A DNA stretch of 64,000 nucleotides from CAZLBC01 sp964557575 (GCA_964557575.1 CAZLBC010000001.1:1-64000); one strand, 5' to 3'. Shown: positions 51,211-57,121, counted from the first letter of the stretch. Made by a program: numbers and translations. The notes: a model not told the origin generated them from the sequence alone.

Positions 51211-51343
51211 CGGCTTGTCCTTCCGCGACACGATCGGGCTTTCGACCCTTCGTTGCTTCAACGATCCGGTTGCTCGCGTCAATGATCGCGGCAACCAGAT
51301 CGTCCTTTTCCTTTTGCGTAGAACGCTTTTCTTGCTCGTTCAT
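51197..51343 (-). CDS. Small helical protein
   Basis: 48 residues, MNEQEKRSTQKEKDDLVAAI continuing as a charged amphipathic helix with a basic end (TKGRKPDRVAEG). Stop TAA at 51197-51199 overlaps the start of the next gene. It fills the gap to the HNH gene. Function unknown. Confidence 0.55.
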   Translation of the reverse strand: MNEQEKRSTQKEKDDLVAAIIDASNRIVEATKGRKPDRVAEGQADERR

Positions 51344-51353
51344 ACCGATCCAC

Positions 51354-51929
51354 CTATGTCTTGACGAACGGCTGCCACGCGGGACGGGTCGCCGCCAGTT
51401 CAGCCAGTCGACGGTACGCCATCCACGAAGGCTTCTTCGGATCGACCCGAAGCCGCATTCCGGCTTGCTTCGGAGTCCGGTCAGCCTTGGTTTCGTTGCA
51501 CTTCCGGCAGGACGCCACGCAGTTTTCCCACGTGGTCCTGCCTCGCTGGGACCGGGGAACGACGTGATCGATCGTCAACTCCTTCTTTTCGAACTGCTCG
51601 CCGCAGTAGGCGCAGCAGTTGTGCTCCCGCTTGAAGACCGCCGACTTGGAGTAGTTCACGGTGCGCTGCGGAACCTTGTCGTACTCCGCGAGAACGATCA
51701 CTTCCGGACATTCGAACTTGAAATCGCGCGCGCCGGGAACAAACGGCCGATCGGGCCGCACGCCGCGCTCGGCCCAGTCGTCCCACGTGTACGTTATGAA
51801 CGTCTCGTGGTCGACGACCGTCGCGCCGCCGGTGTATAGGTGGCCGATCGCGTCAGCGACCGTCGACACCGCGATCGGCATCCAGTTCCGGTTCAGAACC
51901 AGAACCGACATCTGAAGCACGTCCTGCAT
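51354..51929 (-). CDS. HNH endonuclease (McrA-like)
   Basis: 191 residues from ATG 51929 behind AAGGAGGG. CCAYCGEQFEKKELTIDHVV, PRSQRGRTTWENCVASCRKCNETK is a complete HNH motif with its two zinc-binding Cys pairs; the preceding VNYSKSAVFKREH matches the phage/bacterial HNH family often annotated as McrA-type. The N-terminal half (MSVLVLNRNWMPIAVSTVAD) is the usual lead-in of this family. Could be a homing-type nuclease or serve packaging. Free-standing, not in an intein. Confidence 0.8.
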   Translation of the reverse strand: MQDVLQMSVLVLNRNWMPIAVSTVADAIGHLYTGGATVVDHETFITYTWDDWAERGVRPDRPFVPGARDFKFECPEVIVLAEYDKVPQRTVNYSKSAVFKREHNCCAYCGEQFEKKELTIDHVVPRSQRGRTTWENCVASCRKCNETKADRTPKQAGMRLRVDPKKPSWMAYRRLAELAATRPAWQPFVKT

Positions 51930-52230
51930 CGCTGACGCCCTCCTTTGAAACAGGGACCCTTGAAAATTTTTCCCGAAGGAAATCGATATCACACCAGATG
52001 ATTTTCCCTTCGAGCGTCAACAGGACGCCCGGATGATTCGGCGTTCGAACTGGGAGTCGAATGTGAACGGGGAAATCGCCGCCGGGCGGGACAGCCCGGA
52101 CCTTGGCTTTCTTTCCATCCGCTCGATTGTACCAGACCCCCTCCCATTCGCTTCGGTGGTCCCGGGACGCCTTCTTTGGATTTCGCCGCTTCTGCGGACG
52201 CTTCTTGCGATTCTTTTTTTGTTTCGGCAT
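51853..52230 (-). CDS. Hypothetical basic protein
   Basis: 125 residues; GAGGG before ATG 52230. Lysine/arginine-rich N-terminus, then a small-barrel-like part (KAKVRAVPPGGDFPVHIRLP, GVLLTLEGKIIWCDIDF). The last ~25 residues overlap the HNH gene start and may be a read-through tail. Function unknown. Confidence 0.5.
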   Translation of the reverse strand: MPKQKKNRKKRPQKRRNPKKASRDHRSEWEGVWYNRADGKKAKVRAVPPGGDFPVHIRLPVRTPNHPGVLLTLEGKIIWCDIDFLREKFSRVPVSKEGVSDAGRASDVGSGSEPELDADRGVDGR

Positions 52231-52251
52231 TCCGCCCTCGATCGTTAAAAA

Positions 52252-52325
52252 TGCCCCCGGTGAGGGTCGAACTCACACTGCCCGAGGCTTAAACTCGGTC
52301 CCTCTGCCAATTGGGGTACGGGGGC
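52252..52325 (-). tRNA. tRNA-Leu(UAA), class I form
   Basis: Acceptor GCCCCCG/CGGGGGC, discriminator A, no CCA. D arm ACCCC-AATTGGCAGA-GGG; anticodon stem CCGAG/CTCGG, loop TTTAAGC; variable loop only ~5 nt instead of the long leucine arm. Confidence 0.85.
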
Positions 52326-52331
52326 GTCGGT

Positions 52332-52619
52332 TTAGTCGTTGAAATCGAACCGCTCCCGGCGTTCCTCGTCTTCAATCCGCACCGACTCGGCTTCCGCCTG
52401 AACCGCCGGGTTTTCCATGTATGTCCGAAGCGCGCGGTAAACCGGAAAACGCTGCCCGTCGTACACCGACGGCGGATCATCTTCCATTTCGCCGACGAGC
52501 CAGTCCAGATATAAAATGTCTTCGTCGGCGATGTCGCCGATCGTGGAACCCTTGTACTTGCCGAACGGAACGACGGTGTCTTCGGCTTGGCTGAACGGCA
52601 TTTCGTTTTGATCGGTCAT
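52332..52619 (-). CDS. Small protein of the DUF3820/ExoX-C type
   Basis: 95 residues. VPFGKYKGSTIGDIADEDIL, YLDWL matches the short domain found alone or at the C-terminus of exonuclease X-like proteins. The rest is acidic. Standalone versions are common in phages. The exact role is unknown; it sits between two tRNA genes. Confidence 0.7.
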   Translation of the reverse strand: MTDQNEMPFSQAEDTVVPFGKYKGSTIGDIADEDILYLDWLVGEMEDDPPSVYDGQRFPVYRALRTYMENPAVQAEAESVRIEDEERRERFDFND

Positions 52620-52701
52620 CTAAAGCACCTCCCTCAACCGTAATATCGGATCAAAGGCGCGAAACGTTAAGTGCTTTTTCAAATTACAGGGGAAATTTAT
52701 A

Positions 52702-52777
52702 GTCCTCCGGGCGGGATTCGAACCTGCAACCGTCCCGTTATGAGCGGGGAACTCTAACCGTTGAGTTTACCGGAGGA
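52702..52777 (-). tRNA. tRNA-Met/Ile2(CAU)
   Basis: Acceptor TCCTCCG/CGGAGGA, no CCA. D stem ACTC/GAGT, anticodon loop CTCATAA, T arm GCAGG-TTCGAAT-CCCGC with the same mismatch as E. coli elongator Met tRNA. Whether it is Met or lysidine-modified Ile2 cannot be told. Confidence 0.85.
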
Positions 52778-52779
52778 GA

Positions 52780-52881
52780 TGGCGCGCCCGCGAGGACTCG
52801 AACCCCGAATCTTCCTGCGCCTTTCGTCTTTTCGACCAGTACCTCCTGCTTCTAAACAGTAGAAGCAGAGGGTACGAATGC
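52780..52881 (-). tRNA. tRNA-like gene without D arm (52.8 kb)
   Basis: T arm CGGGG-TTCGAGT-CCTCG, acceptor 3' strand CGGGCGC plus G-CCA. The best 5' strand is GCATTCG (one mismatch, two wobbles). Between it and the T arm, instead of D and anticodon arms, is a 16-bp hairpin with two internal mismatches (9 perfect bp around a 5-nt loop) followed by ~35 nt. No clear anticodon. Confidence 0.4.
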
Positions 52882-52892
52882 CAAGATAAAAG

Positions 52893-52969
52893 CAGCGGCG
52901 ACGGGAGTCGAACCCGCATGTGTCCAGTTACCCTTTCTCCAGTTTAGAAGACTGAGGGGATACACCGCT
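52893..52969 (-). tRNA. tRNA-Arg(UCU)-like, D arm missing
   Basis: Acceptor AGCGGTG/CGCCGCT (7 bp), T arm GCGGG-TTCGACT-CCCGT, anticodon arm with loop CTTCTAA (anticodon UCU, normal U33). Only seven bases (TATCCCC) separate acceptor and anticodon stem, so no D arm fits; CCC can pair with a GGG after the anticodon arm. Confidence 0.5.
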
Positions 52970-52999
52970 GATCCGTTGTGCTATGAGCGCGTTTAGTTT

Positions 53000-53114
53000 T
53001 GGCCTGCCGTCGGGTTACGATCCCGACTCCCCAGTCTCGCCTCCAGCTTCAGGATGGCCATCCGTCTGCTATCGGCCCACGTGGAAGGGGCGCGGTCCAA
53101 CGATCATCGACAGG
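53000..53114 (-). tRNA. tRNA-like RNA of 115 nt with odd T loop
   Basis: Acceptor strands CCTGTCG/CGGCAGG are identical to those of tRNA-Ile(GAU) at 53797 and end in CCA. A 6-bp stem GTCGGG/CCCGAC closes a 7-nt loop ATCGTAA in the T-arm position. The ~80-nt interior folds into other hairpins (e.g. GGATGG/CCATCC) and has no visible D arm or anticodon arm. Confidence 0.4.
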
Positions 53115-53160
53115 TTTTGAAAAACGCGAGTTTTCCGTGCCCGGAAAACGGGAAATTCAA

Positions 53161-53238
53161 TGGTGCCCCCGGTCGGATTCGAACCGACACCTTGACCGCT
53201 TTTGAAGCGGCTCCCTCTGCCAATTGGGGTACGGGGGC
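53161..53238 (-). tRNA. tRNA-Leu(CAA), class I form
   Basis: Acceptor GCCCCCG/CGGGGGC, CCA encoded, same D arm as the other leucine tRNAs, anticodon loop TTCAAAA, variable loop ~6 nt. Confidence 0.85.
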
Positions 53239-53330
53239 GACCTCGGACGCCTTGCGCTCCCTCTTCGACGAAGGACACCTTGGCAGGTCTGCGCCTTGCC
53301 GGTGCCGGGATCGCCGGGGTATTTAGGCCA

Positions 53331-53447
53331 CCGGCCCGTCAGAGTCCCCGACGCAACCCGCGTCGCGAAGTACGAGCCTGTCGTACAGGACCCTGACGGG
53401 CCGAACGGGATTCGAACCCGCATCTTCCGAGCTTCTCTAAAATCAAA
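53331..53447 (-). ncRNA. tRNA 3'-half-like element with distant acceptor partner
   Basis: A T arm GCGGG-TTCGAAT-CCCGT and acceptor strand TCGGCCC lie only ~27 nt after tRNA-Lys, too close for a normal 5' half. The complementary strand GGGCCGG occurs 60 nt further downstream (53331-53337), and the pairing extends by TCAG/CTGA. The stretch between holds two further perfect hairpins. It may be a permuted or decayed tRNA. Confidence 0.35.
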
Positions 53448-53522
53448 TGGGACGGGTGGGATTCGAACCCACGGTTTCCTGATTAAAAGTCAGGTGCATT
53501 AGGCCAACTATGCTACCGACCC
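53448..53522 (-). tRNA. tRNA-Lys(UUU)
   Basis: Acceptor GGGTCGG/CCGTCCC with one T.T mismatch, no CCA, anticodon loop CTTTTAA, T arm GTGGG-TTCGAAT-CCCAC. Its bases 8-10 (TAG) serve as the stop codon of the 53513-53692 gene. Confidence 0.85.
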
Positions 53523-53692
53523 GTGTACTTTTTCCACCGAACAACCTCCGTCCACTTGTTTTTCGCCGATGGAGGCTCGACTTCCATAATCTGTTTCGCA
53601 CTGCATTCCACACAGTATCGAAATTCAGCCCATCGCTGCCATTTATGAAATCCAATCGAGCAACGAAGAGGACGTTTCAAAAATCCCAGCAT
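53513..53692 (-). CDS. Small cysteine/histidine protein
   Basis: 59 residues from ATG 53692. GFHKW ... YCVECSAKQ suggests a small zinc site of the phage GFHKW ... CxxC type. It stops at a TAG that is part of tRNA-Lys. Upstream is tRNA-Gln(CUG). Function unknown. Confidence 0.55.
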   Translation of the reverse strand: MLGFLKRPLRCSIGFHKWQRWAEFRYCVECSAKQIMEVEPPSAKNKWTEVVRWKKYTGR

Positions 53693-53721
53693 CGCCAAAC
53701 GCCTCGAAAAAACAGTAAGAG

Positions 53722-53794
53722 CTGCTCCGGCAGGGTTCGAACCTGCAATCTTCTGATTCAGAGTCAGACGCGTTTCCATTTACGCCACGGAGCA
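53722..53794 (-). tRNA. tRNA-Gln(CUG)
   Basis: Acceptor TGCTCCG/CGGAGCA, no CCA, D stem GCG/CGC with GG in the loop, anticodon loop CTCTGAA, T arm GCAGG-TTCGAAC-CCTGC. Confidence 0.9.
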
Positions 53795-53796
53795 GA

Positions 53797-53872
53797 TGGT
53801 CCTGCCGGAAGGAATCGAACCTTCTAATACCACCTTATCAGAGTGGCCTCTGTACCATTCGAGTTCGACAGG
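53797..53872 (-). tRNA. tRNA-Ile(GAU)
   Basis: Acceptor CCTGTCG/CGGCAGG, A, CCA encoded; anticodon loop CTGATAA; T arm GAAGG-TTCGATT-CCTTC. Confidence 0.9.
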
Positions 53873-53877
53873 AAAAA

Positions 53878-53951
53878 TACGTCCGGCGGGATTCGAACCC
53901 GCGACCTTCGGTTTAGGAAACCGATGCTCTATCCGATTGAGCCACGGACGC
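53878..53951 (-). tRNA. tRNA-Arg(CCU)
   Basis: Acceptor GCGTCCG/CGGACGT, no CCA; D stem GCTC/GAGC; anticodon loop TTCCTAA; T arm GCGGG-TTCGAAT-CCCGC. Confidence 0.9.
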
Positions 53952-53952
53952 G

Positions 53953-54186
53953 TCACGATCCGCCGTAGACGGGATTGTACGGCGACGTCGCAGAAGCATT
54001 CATTTCATACACGCTCACGCCGGTCGCGTCCGTCACGACGGTCTCTTCGGTGACGATGGACACGTCGGCGTAATACTGCGAAAGCAGAGAAGTCATCTCG
54101 GCGGCGACGCCGGTCAAGACGACTTTCTTCTCGGCTCCGGGAAGCGTTGAATCCGGGATGGTAACGACGATTTTGAATCCGGCCAT
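53953..54186 (-). CDS. Hypothetical small protein
   Basis: 77 residues with GGAGACCGTC before the ATG. Beta-rich (FKIVVTIPDSTLPGAEKKVV) with a final NPVYGGS. No family. It lies two bases from tRNA-Arg(CCU). Confidence 0.55.
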   Translation of the reverse strand: MAGFKIVVTIPDSTLPGAEKKVVLTGVAAEMTSLLSQYYADVSIVTEETVVTDATGVSVYEMNASATSPYNPVYGGS

Positions 54187-54219
54187 GACGGTCTCCTCCG
54201 TTGTTTCAACCGAGGCGGA

Positions 54220-55044
54220 TTATAACACGAGCCGGAAACCGTCGCCAACAGACAGGGTGGACACGTACGACATGGCCTTCTCGCGCGCTTCCAACAGGCG
54301 GACGAACTCTTTTTGAGAGCCGCCCTTGTCGGGGTGCGCGACCTTGGCTTTCTCGCGGAAGTTGCGCATGACGACGCGCTTCGCCGCTTCCATGTCGTCC
54401 GGGAGTTCCACGCGGCTGACGTCGAGGACGTCCCACCACCATTCCGACGGAGGCTTGACAGGTTCCGGTTCCCTCGCGGGATCAGGTTCCGACCGAGCCG
54501 ATCCGAGTTTCGGAATGAAGTGGATTACGCTCAACGACTTGTCGGAGTCCGGGTAGCCGAACATGGTCAACGTCGTCTTGAACGTCAACCCGTGGTGCGC
54601 CGCGACGACAAGCGGTTCAATCGCCTGTTCGCGGACTCCGGGATTCGTCCGAAGCTGGACGTACTCCCTGACCTCGGCGAGCGTCGGCTTGTCCGCCTTC
54701 GACTTCAAAAAGACGTCCGCCGCGTGGTAAATCTCCCACGGGGTGGACAGCCAGCTTCCGACTGTTTCCTCCCCGTCACCATCCGGTCTTTGCGGGAACT
54801 CGCCCTGCGGAAAATGCACGTACTCGGCGGTGTACCAAGGTTCGCGTTCGTACACGCCCATTCGGCTCAATTTCATCTCCGGCTTCACGTTATACGCGAC
54901 GACGGGCATCCCCGTGGCGGTGCGTCCCTTAAACACGGTTCGAGTTCCCATGAAGTCCGTCTTCTCGTACGTGTAAACGTAGACGGGGCGCGGTCTAGGC
55001 GGTTCTCGCGTGTAGTCGGTGAACAGGATAAGAAGCTCGTTCAT
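54220..55044 (-). CDS. J-domain protein
   Basis: 274 residues. The C-terminal ~65 residues form a J domain: VLDVSRVELPDDMEAAKRVV then REKAKVAHPDKGG with the HPD tripeptide and KEFVRLLEAREKAMSYV. J domains stimulate Hsp70 (DnaK). The N-terminal ~190 residues are not recognised. With the encoded GroES this gives the phage two handles on host chaperones. Its promoter ends about 8 bp before the ATG, so the mRNA may be leaderless. Confidence 0.75.
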   Translation of the reverse strand: MNELLILFTDYTREPPRPRPVYVYTYEKTDFMGTRTVFKGRTATGMPVVAYNVKPEMKLSRMGVYEREPWYTAEYVHFPQGEFPQRPDGDGEETVGSWLSTPWEIYHAADVFLKSKADKPTLAEVREYVQLRTNPGVREQAIEPLVVAAHHGLTFKTTLTMFGYPDSDKSLSVIHFIPKLGSARSEPDPAREPEPVKPPSEWWWDVLDVSRVELPDDMEAAKRVVMRNFREKAKVAHPDKGGSQKEFVRLLEAREKAMSYVSTLSVGDGFRLVL

Positions 55045-55051
55045 GGATCAA

Positions 55052-55080
55052 GAAATAACTCGGGAAGTTTCGTGCGTCAA
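55052..55080 (-). promoter_or_regulatory. Promoter close to a start codon
   Basis: -35 TTGACG (55075-55080), 17-bp spacer containing the AAACTTCCCGAG element, -10 TATTTC (55052-55057), eight bases before ATG 55044. No Shine-Dalgarno sequence is present. Confidence 0.5.
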
Positions 55081-55092
55081 ATGAAAAATAGA

Positions 55093-55167
55093 TGGTACTC
55101 CCGGCAGGAGTCGAACCTGCATCTCGACATTCGGAGTGTCGCGCCTTGTCCGTTGGGCCACGGGAGT
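55093..55167 (-). tRNA. tRNA-Arg(CCG)
   Basis: Acceptor ACTCCCG/CGGGAGT, A, CCA encoded; anticodon stem CGACA/TGTCG, loop CTCCGAA. Confidence 0.9.
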
Positions 55168-55172
55168 AAAAA

Positions 55173-55249
55173 TGGCATCCGGCGAGGGACTCGAACCCCC
55201 AATCGCGACATTCGTAGTGTCGTGCCTTATCCAGTTAGGCCAGCCGGAT
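55173..55249 (-). tRNA. tRNA-Arg(ACG)
   Basis: Acceptor ATCCGGC/GCCGGAT, G, CCA encoded; anticodon arm CGACA-CTACGAA-TGTCG; T arm GGGGG-TTCGAGT-CCCTC. Confidence 0.9.
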
Positions 55250-55290
55250 GCATTCGCGGAACGTTATCGGTTGTCAAAGAGCATTCAAAA

Positions 55291-55363
55291 TTACCCCGGC
55301 AGGGTTCGAACCTGCAACCTTCTGATTCAAAGTCAGAAACGCTTCCAGTTGCGCCACGGGGTA
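55291..55363 (-). tRNA. tRNA-Gln(UUG)
   Basis: Acceptor TACCCCG/CGGGGTA, no CCA; anticodon arm TCTGA-CTTTGAA-TCAGA; T arm GCAGG-TTCGAAC-CCTGC, as in tRNA-Gln(CUG). Confidence 0.9.
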
Positions 55364-55371
55364 CCGAATAT

Positions 55372-55447
55372 TGGAGGCCCCAGCCGGAGTCGAACCGAGC
55401 GATAAACGATTTTGCAAACCGTCCCCTTGCCGCTTGGGTATGGAGCC
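55372..55447 (-). tRNA. tRNA-Cys(GCA)
   Basis: Acceptor GGCTCCA/TGGGGCC, discriminator U typical of Cys, CCA encoded; anticodon loop TTGCAAA; T stem has one mismatch. Confidence 0.85.
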
Positions 55448-55453
55448 ATGGAG

Positions 55454-55527
55454 GGTGACCGACGAGGTTCGAACTCGTACTCTTCTGACTCACAATCAGG
55501 TATGTTGCCAATTACACTACGGTCACC
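55454..55527 (-). tRNA. tRNA-His(GUG)
   Basis: Acceptor GTGACCG/CGGTCAC with the G-1:C73 pair diagnostic of His tRNA; anticodon loop TTGTGAG; T arm ACGAG-TTCGAAC-CTCGT; no CCA. Confidence 0.9.
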
Positions 55528-55538
55528 GTCGAATGCTA

Positions 55539-55628
55539 TGGTGCGGGATGAAGGAATTGAACCTTGTCGGCAGCCACCACGATGTTTTGCGCCAGAGACT
55601 TTACAGGCCCCCTCGTGGAACATCCCGC
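55539..55628 (-). tRNA. tRNA-Tyr(GUA)-like, D arm missing
   Basis: Acceptor GCGGGAT/ATCCCGC, A, CCA encoded. Anticodon arm GGGGC-CTGTAAA-GTCTC gives GUA with U33. Only ten bases separate acceptor and anticodon stem, so no D arm fits; instead CCACGA there pairs perfectly (6 bp) with TCGTGG in the ~29-nt variable region. T arm AAGG-TTCAATT-CCTT. Confidence 0.55.
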
Positions 55629-55644
55629 ACTTGGTTTTCAAAGA

Positions 55645-56586
55645 TCAAGCCTGCGACAGTTTCAGCCAGATCGCGACCATGATTTCGTCGACGACTTCGT
55701 CAACGGTGCGATCCTTGGTTTCAACAACGCAGTCGGCTTCCGCCGGTTCTTCGTACGGATCGTCGATCCCGGTGAATCCCTTGATCTCACCGGCGCGGGC
55801 TTTCGCGTACAAGCCCTTGACGTCCCGCGCTTCGCACTCTTCGAGACTGGTGGCGACGTGGACCATGAAGAACCGCTTGTCGCCGATCAGGTCTCTCGCG
55901 GACTGCCGGGCTTCCGCATACGGCGAGATCGCCGCCGTGATCGCGATTCCTCCGACGTCGGCGACCGACTTCGCCACGAAGGAAAGCCTTCGAATGTTTT
56001 CGTCCCGGTCCTCTTTCGAGAATCCGAGTCCCCGGTTCAAGTTCGTCCGGACCTCGTCGCCGTCCAGAACCTTCACCCGGTGTCCGAGTTCGTTCAACCG
56101 GCTTTCAAGAGCCACAGCGATAGTGCTCTTGCCAGAACCTGACAGCCCGGTAAACCAGATGACAAGGCCATTGCCTGCGTCACCACCGGTTGCGAGGACT
56201 TCCGCCGTCGCCATTGGAACCTTTTCCCGCCACGACTCGTCGCCTTCCGCCATGAGCGTTCGGACTTGGGTCGCCGAGATTCCGCCGATCTCCGGCGGCA
56301 CGACGTCCTGTAAGTCACGAACTTCATAGCCGACCTTTCGTCCGACGACCACCGCCGCGATGTCCGGGATGGCCATGACGCGAACACAACCGGTTTTGAT
56401 TTCGTCGGAGTACACGGCGCGGATCATCGCGATCCGCTCTCCCAGCGTGTACGGGTCTCCGTCGTTGACCGGCGTGTCCCGCACGGCGATCAAGACGTTC
56501 TCGTCGCGATCCAGAGCTTGCTGGATCAGCCATTTGTGGCCATTGTGGAACGGCTGCCACCGGCCGATGTAAAGCGCGTACTTCAT
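55645..56586 (-). CDS. HxGH nucleotidyltransferase fused to APS kinase
   Basis: 313 residues. N-terminal domain (~1-130): YIGRWQPFHNGHKWL with HNGH at 14-17 and GISATQVRTLM, as in NMN-adenylyltransferase/cytidylyltransferase-type enzymes. C-terminal domain (~140-313): WFTGLSGSGKSTIAVALES (P-loop 147-154), VLDGDEVRTNLNRGLGFSKE, ISPYAEARQSARDL and the CxARDVKGLYAKARAGEIKG-type lid of APS kinase (CysC), which phosphorylates APS to PAPS. The usual partner domain is ATP sulfurylase; whether this N-terminal domain makes APS is unknown. PAPS is the donor for the two sulfotransferases near 29-30 kb. Confidence 0.85.
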   Translation of the reverse strand: MKYALYIGRWQPFHNGHKWLIQQALDRDENVLIAVRDTPVNDGDPYTLGERIAMIRAVYSDEIKTGCVRVMAIPDIAAVVVGRKVGYEVRDLQDVVPPEIGGISATQVRTLMAEGDESWREKVPMATAEVLATGGDAGNGLVIWFTGLSGSGKSTIAVALESRLNELGHRVKVLDGDEVRTNLNRGLGFSKEDRDENIRRLSFVAKSVADVGGIAITAAISPYAEARQSARDLIGDKRFFMVHVATSLEECEARDVKGLYAKARAGEIKGFTGIDDPYEEPAEADCVVETKDRTVDEVVDEIMVAIWLKLSQA

Positions 56587-56651
56587 TCGTAAACTCCCTT
56601 CAAAAAAATTTGCGCTGAAGAGAGGATAGCAACGCCGCGCTTTTCATTCAA

Positions 56652-56728
56652 TGGTGCTCCGGGTGAGAGTCGAACTCACACTGTACAGTGTCTGAAACTG
56701 CTCCCTCTGCCAATTGGGGTACCGGAGC
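56652..56728 (-). tRNA. tRNA-Leu(CAG), class I form
   Basis: Acceptor GCTCCGG/CCGGAGC, CCA encoded; D arm TACCCCAATTGGCAGAGGGA as in the other leucine tRNAs; anticodon loop TTCAGAC; short variable loop. Confidence 0.85.
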
Positions 56729-56733
56729 GTAGA

Positions 56734-56807
56734 TGTCCACGGTGAGAGTCGAACTCACACTTTCATGATCCTTAGTCATGTCCCTCTGCCAATTGGGGTA
56801 CGTGGAC
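56734..56807 (-). tRNA. tRNA-Leu(AAG), class I form
   Basis: Acceptor GTCCACG/CGTGGAC, no CCA; the same D arm; anticodon stem CATGA/TCATG, loop CTAAGGA; short variable loop. A34 would need deamination to inosine to read C-ending codons. Confidence 0.85.
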
Positions 56808-56816
56808 GAATTTTGG

Positions 56817-56889
56817 CTCTCCGGGGTGGACTCGAACCACCAACCTACTGCTTAACAGGCAGTCGCTGCTACCATTGAGCTACCGGAGA
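56817..56889 (-). tRNA. tRNA-Asn(GUU)
   Basis: Acceptor TCTCCGG/CCGGAGA, discriminator G; anticodon arm ACTGC-CTGTTAA-GCAGT; T arm GGTGG-TTCGAGT-CCACC. Confidence 0.9.
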
Positions 56890-56896
56890 ACGTAAA

Positions 56897-56969
56897 TGGA
56901 CCGGAGGGGAATCGAACCCCTGACCTTCTACTTGCAAAACAGATGCTCTACCGATTGAGCTACCAGCCC
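56897..56969 (-). tRNA. tRNA-Ala(UGC)
   Basis: Acceptor GGGCTGG/CCGGTCC, D stem GCTC/GAGC, anticodon loop TTTGCAA, T arm AGGGG-TTCGATT-CCCCT. No CCA. Confidence 0.9.
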
Positions 56970-56974
56970 GTGAA

Positions 56975-57121
56975 CGCCGTCGGAAAAGGTTGCCGGGCGT
57001 TATTTGATTGTGCATCATTCACATTGATGTGCGTTTACCAGTTACGCCAACCCGCCGTCAAGGTGGCGGGTGAAGGATTCGAACCTCCATTACTGAAACG
57101 TCTGGACAGGTTCCGACGGCG
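56975..57121 (-). tRNA. Circularly permuted tRNA-His(GUG)-like gene
   Basis: On the minus strand the 3' part comes first: T arm GGAGG-TTCGAAT-CCTTC (57072-57088) and acceptor ACCCGCC plus A (57064-57071). Seven bases later begins the 5' part: acceptor GGCGGGT (57050-57056, 7/7 match), TG, D arm GCG-TAACTGGTAAA-CGC, A, anticodon arm CATCA-ATGTGAA-TGATG (anticodon GUG, U33, A37). The outer ends pair as an 11-bp perfect stem (56975-56985 with 57111-57121), placing the break in the variable loop. Confidence 0.6.
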
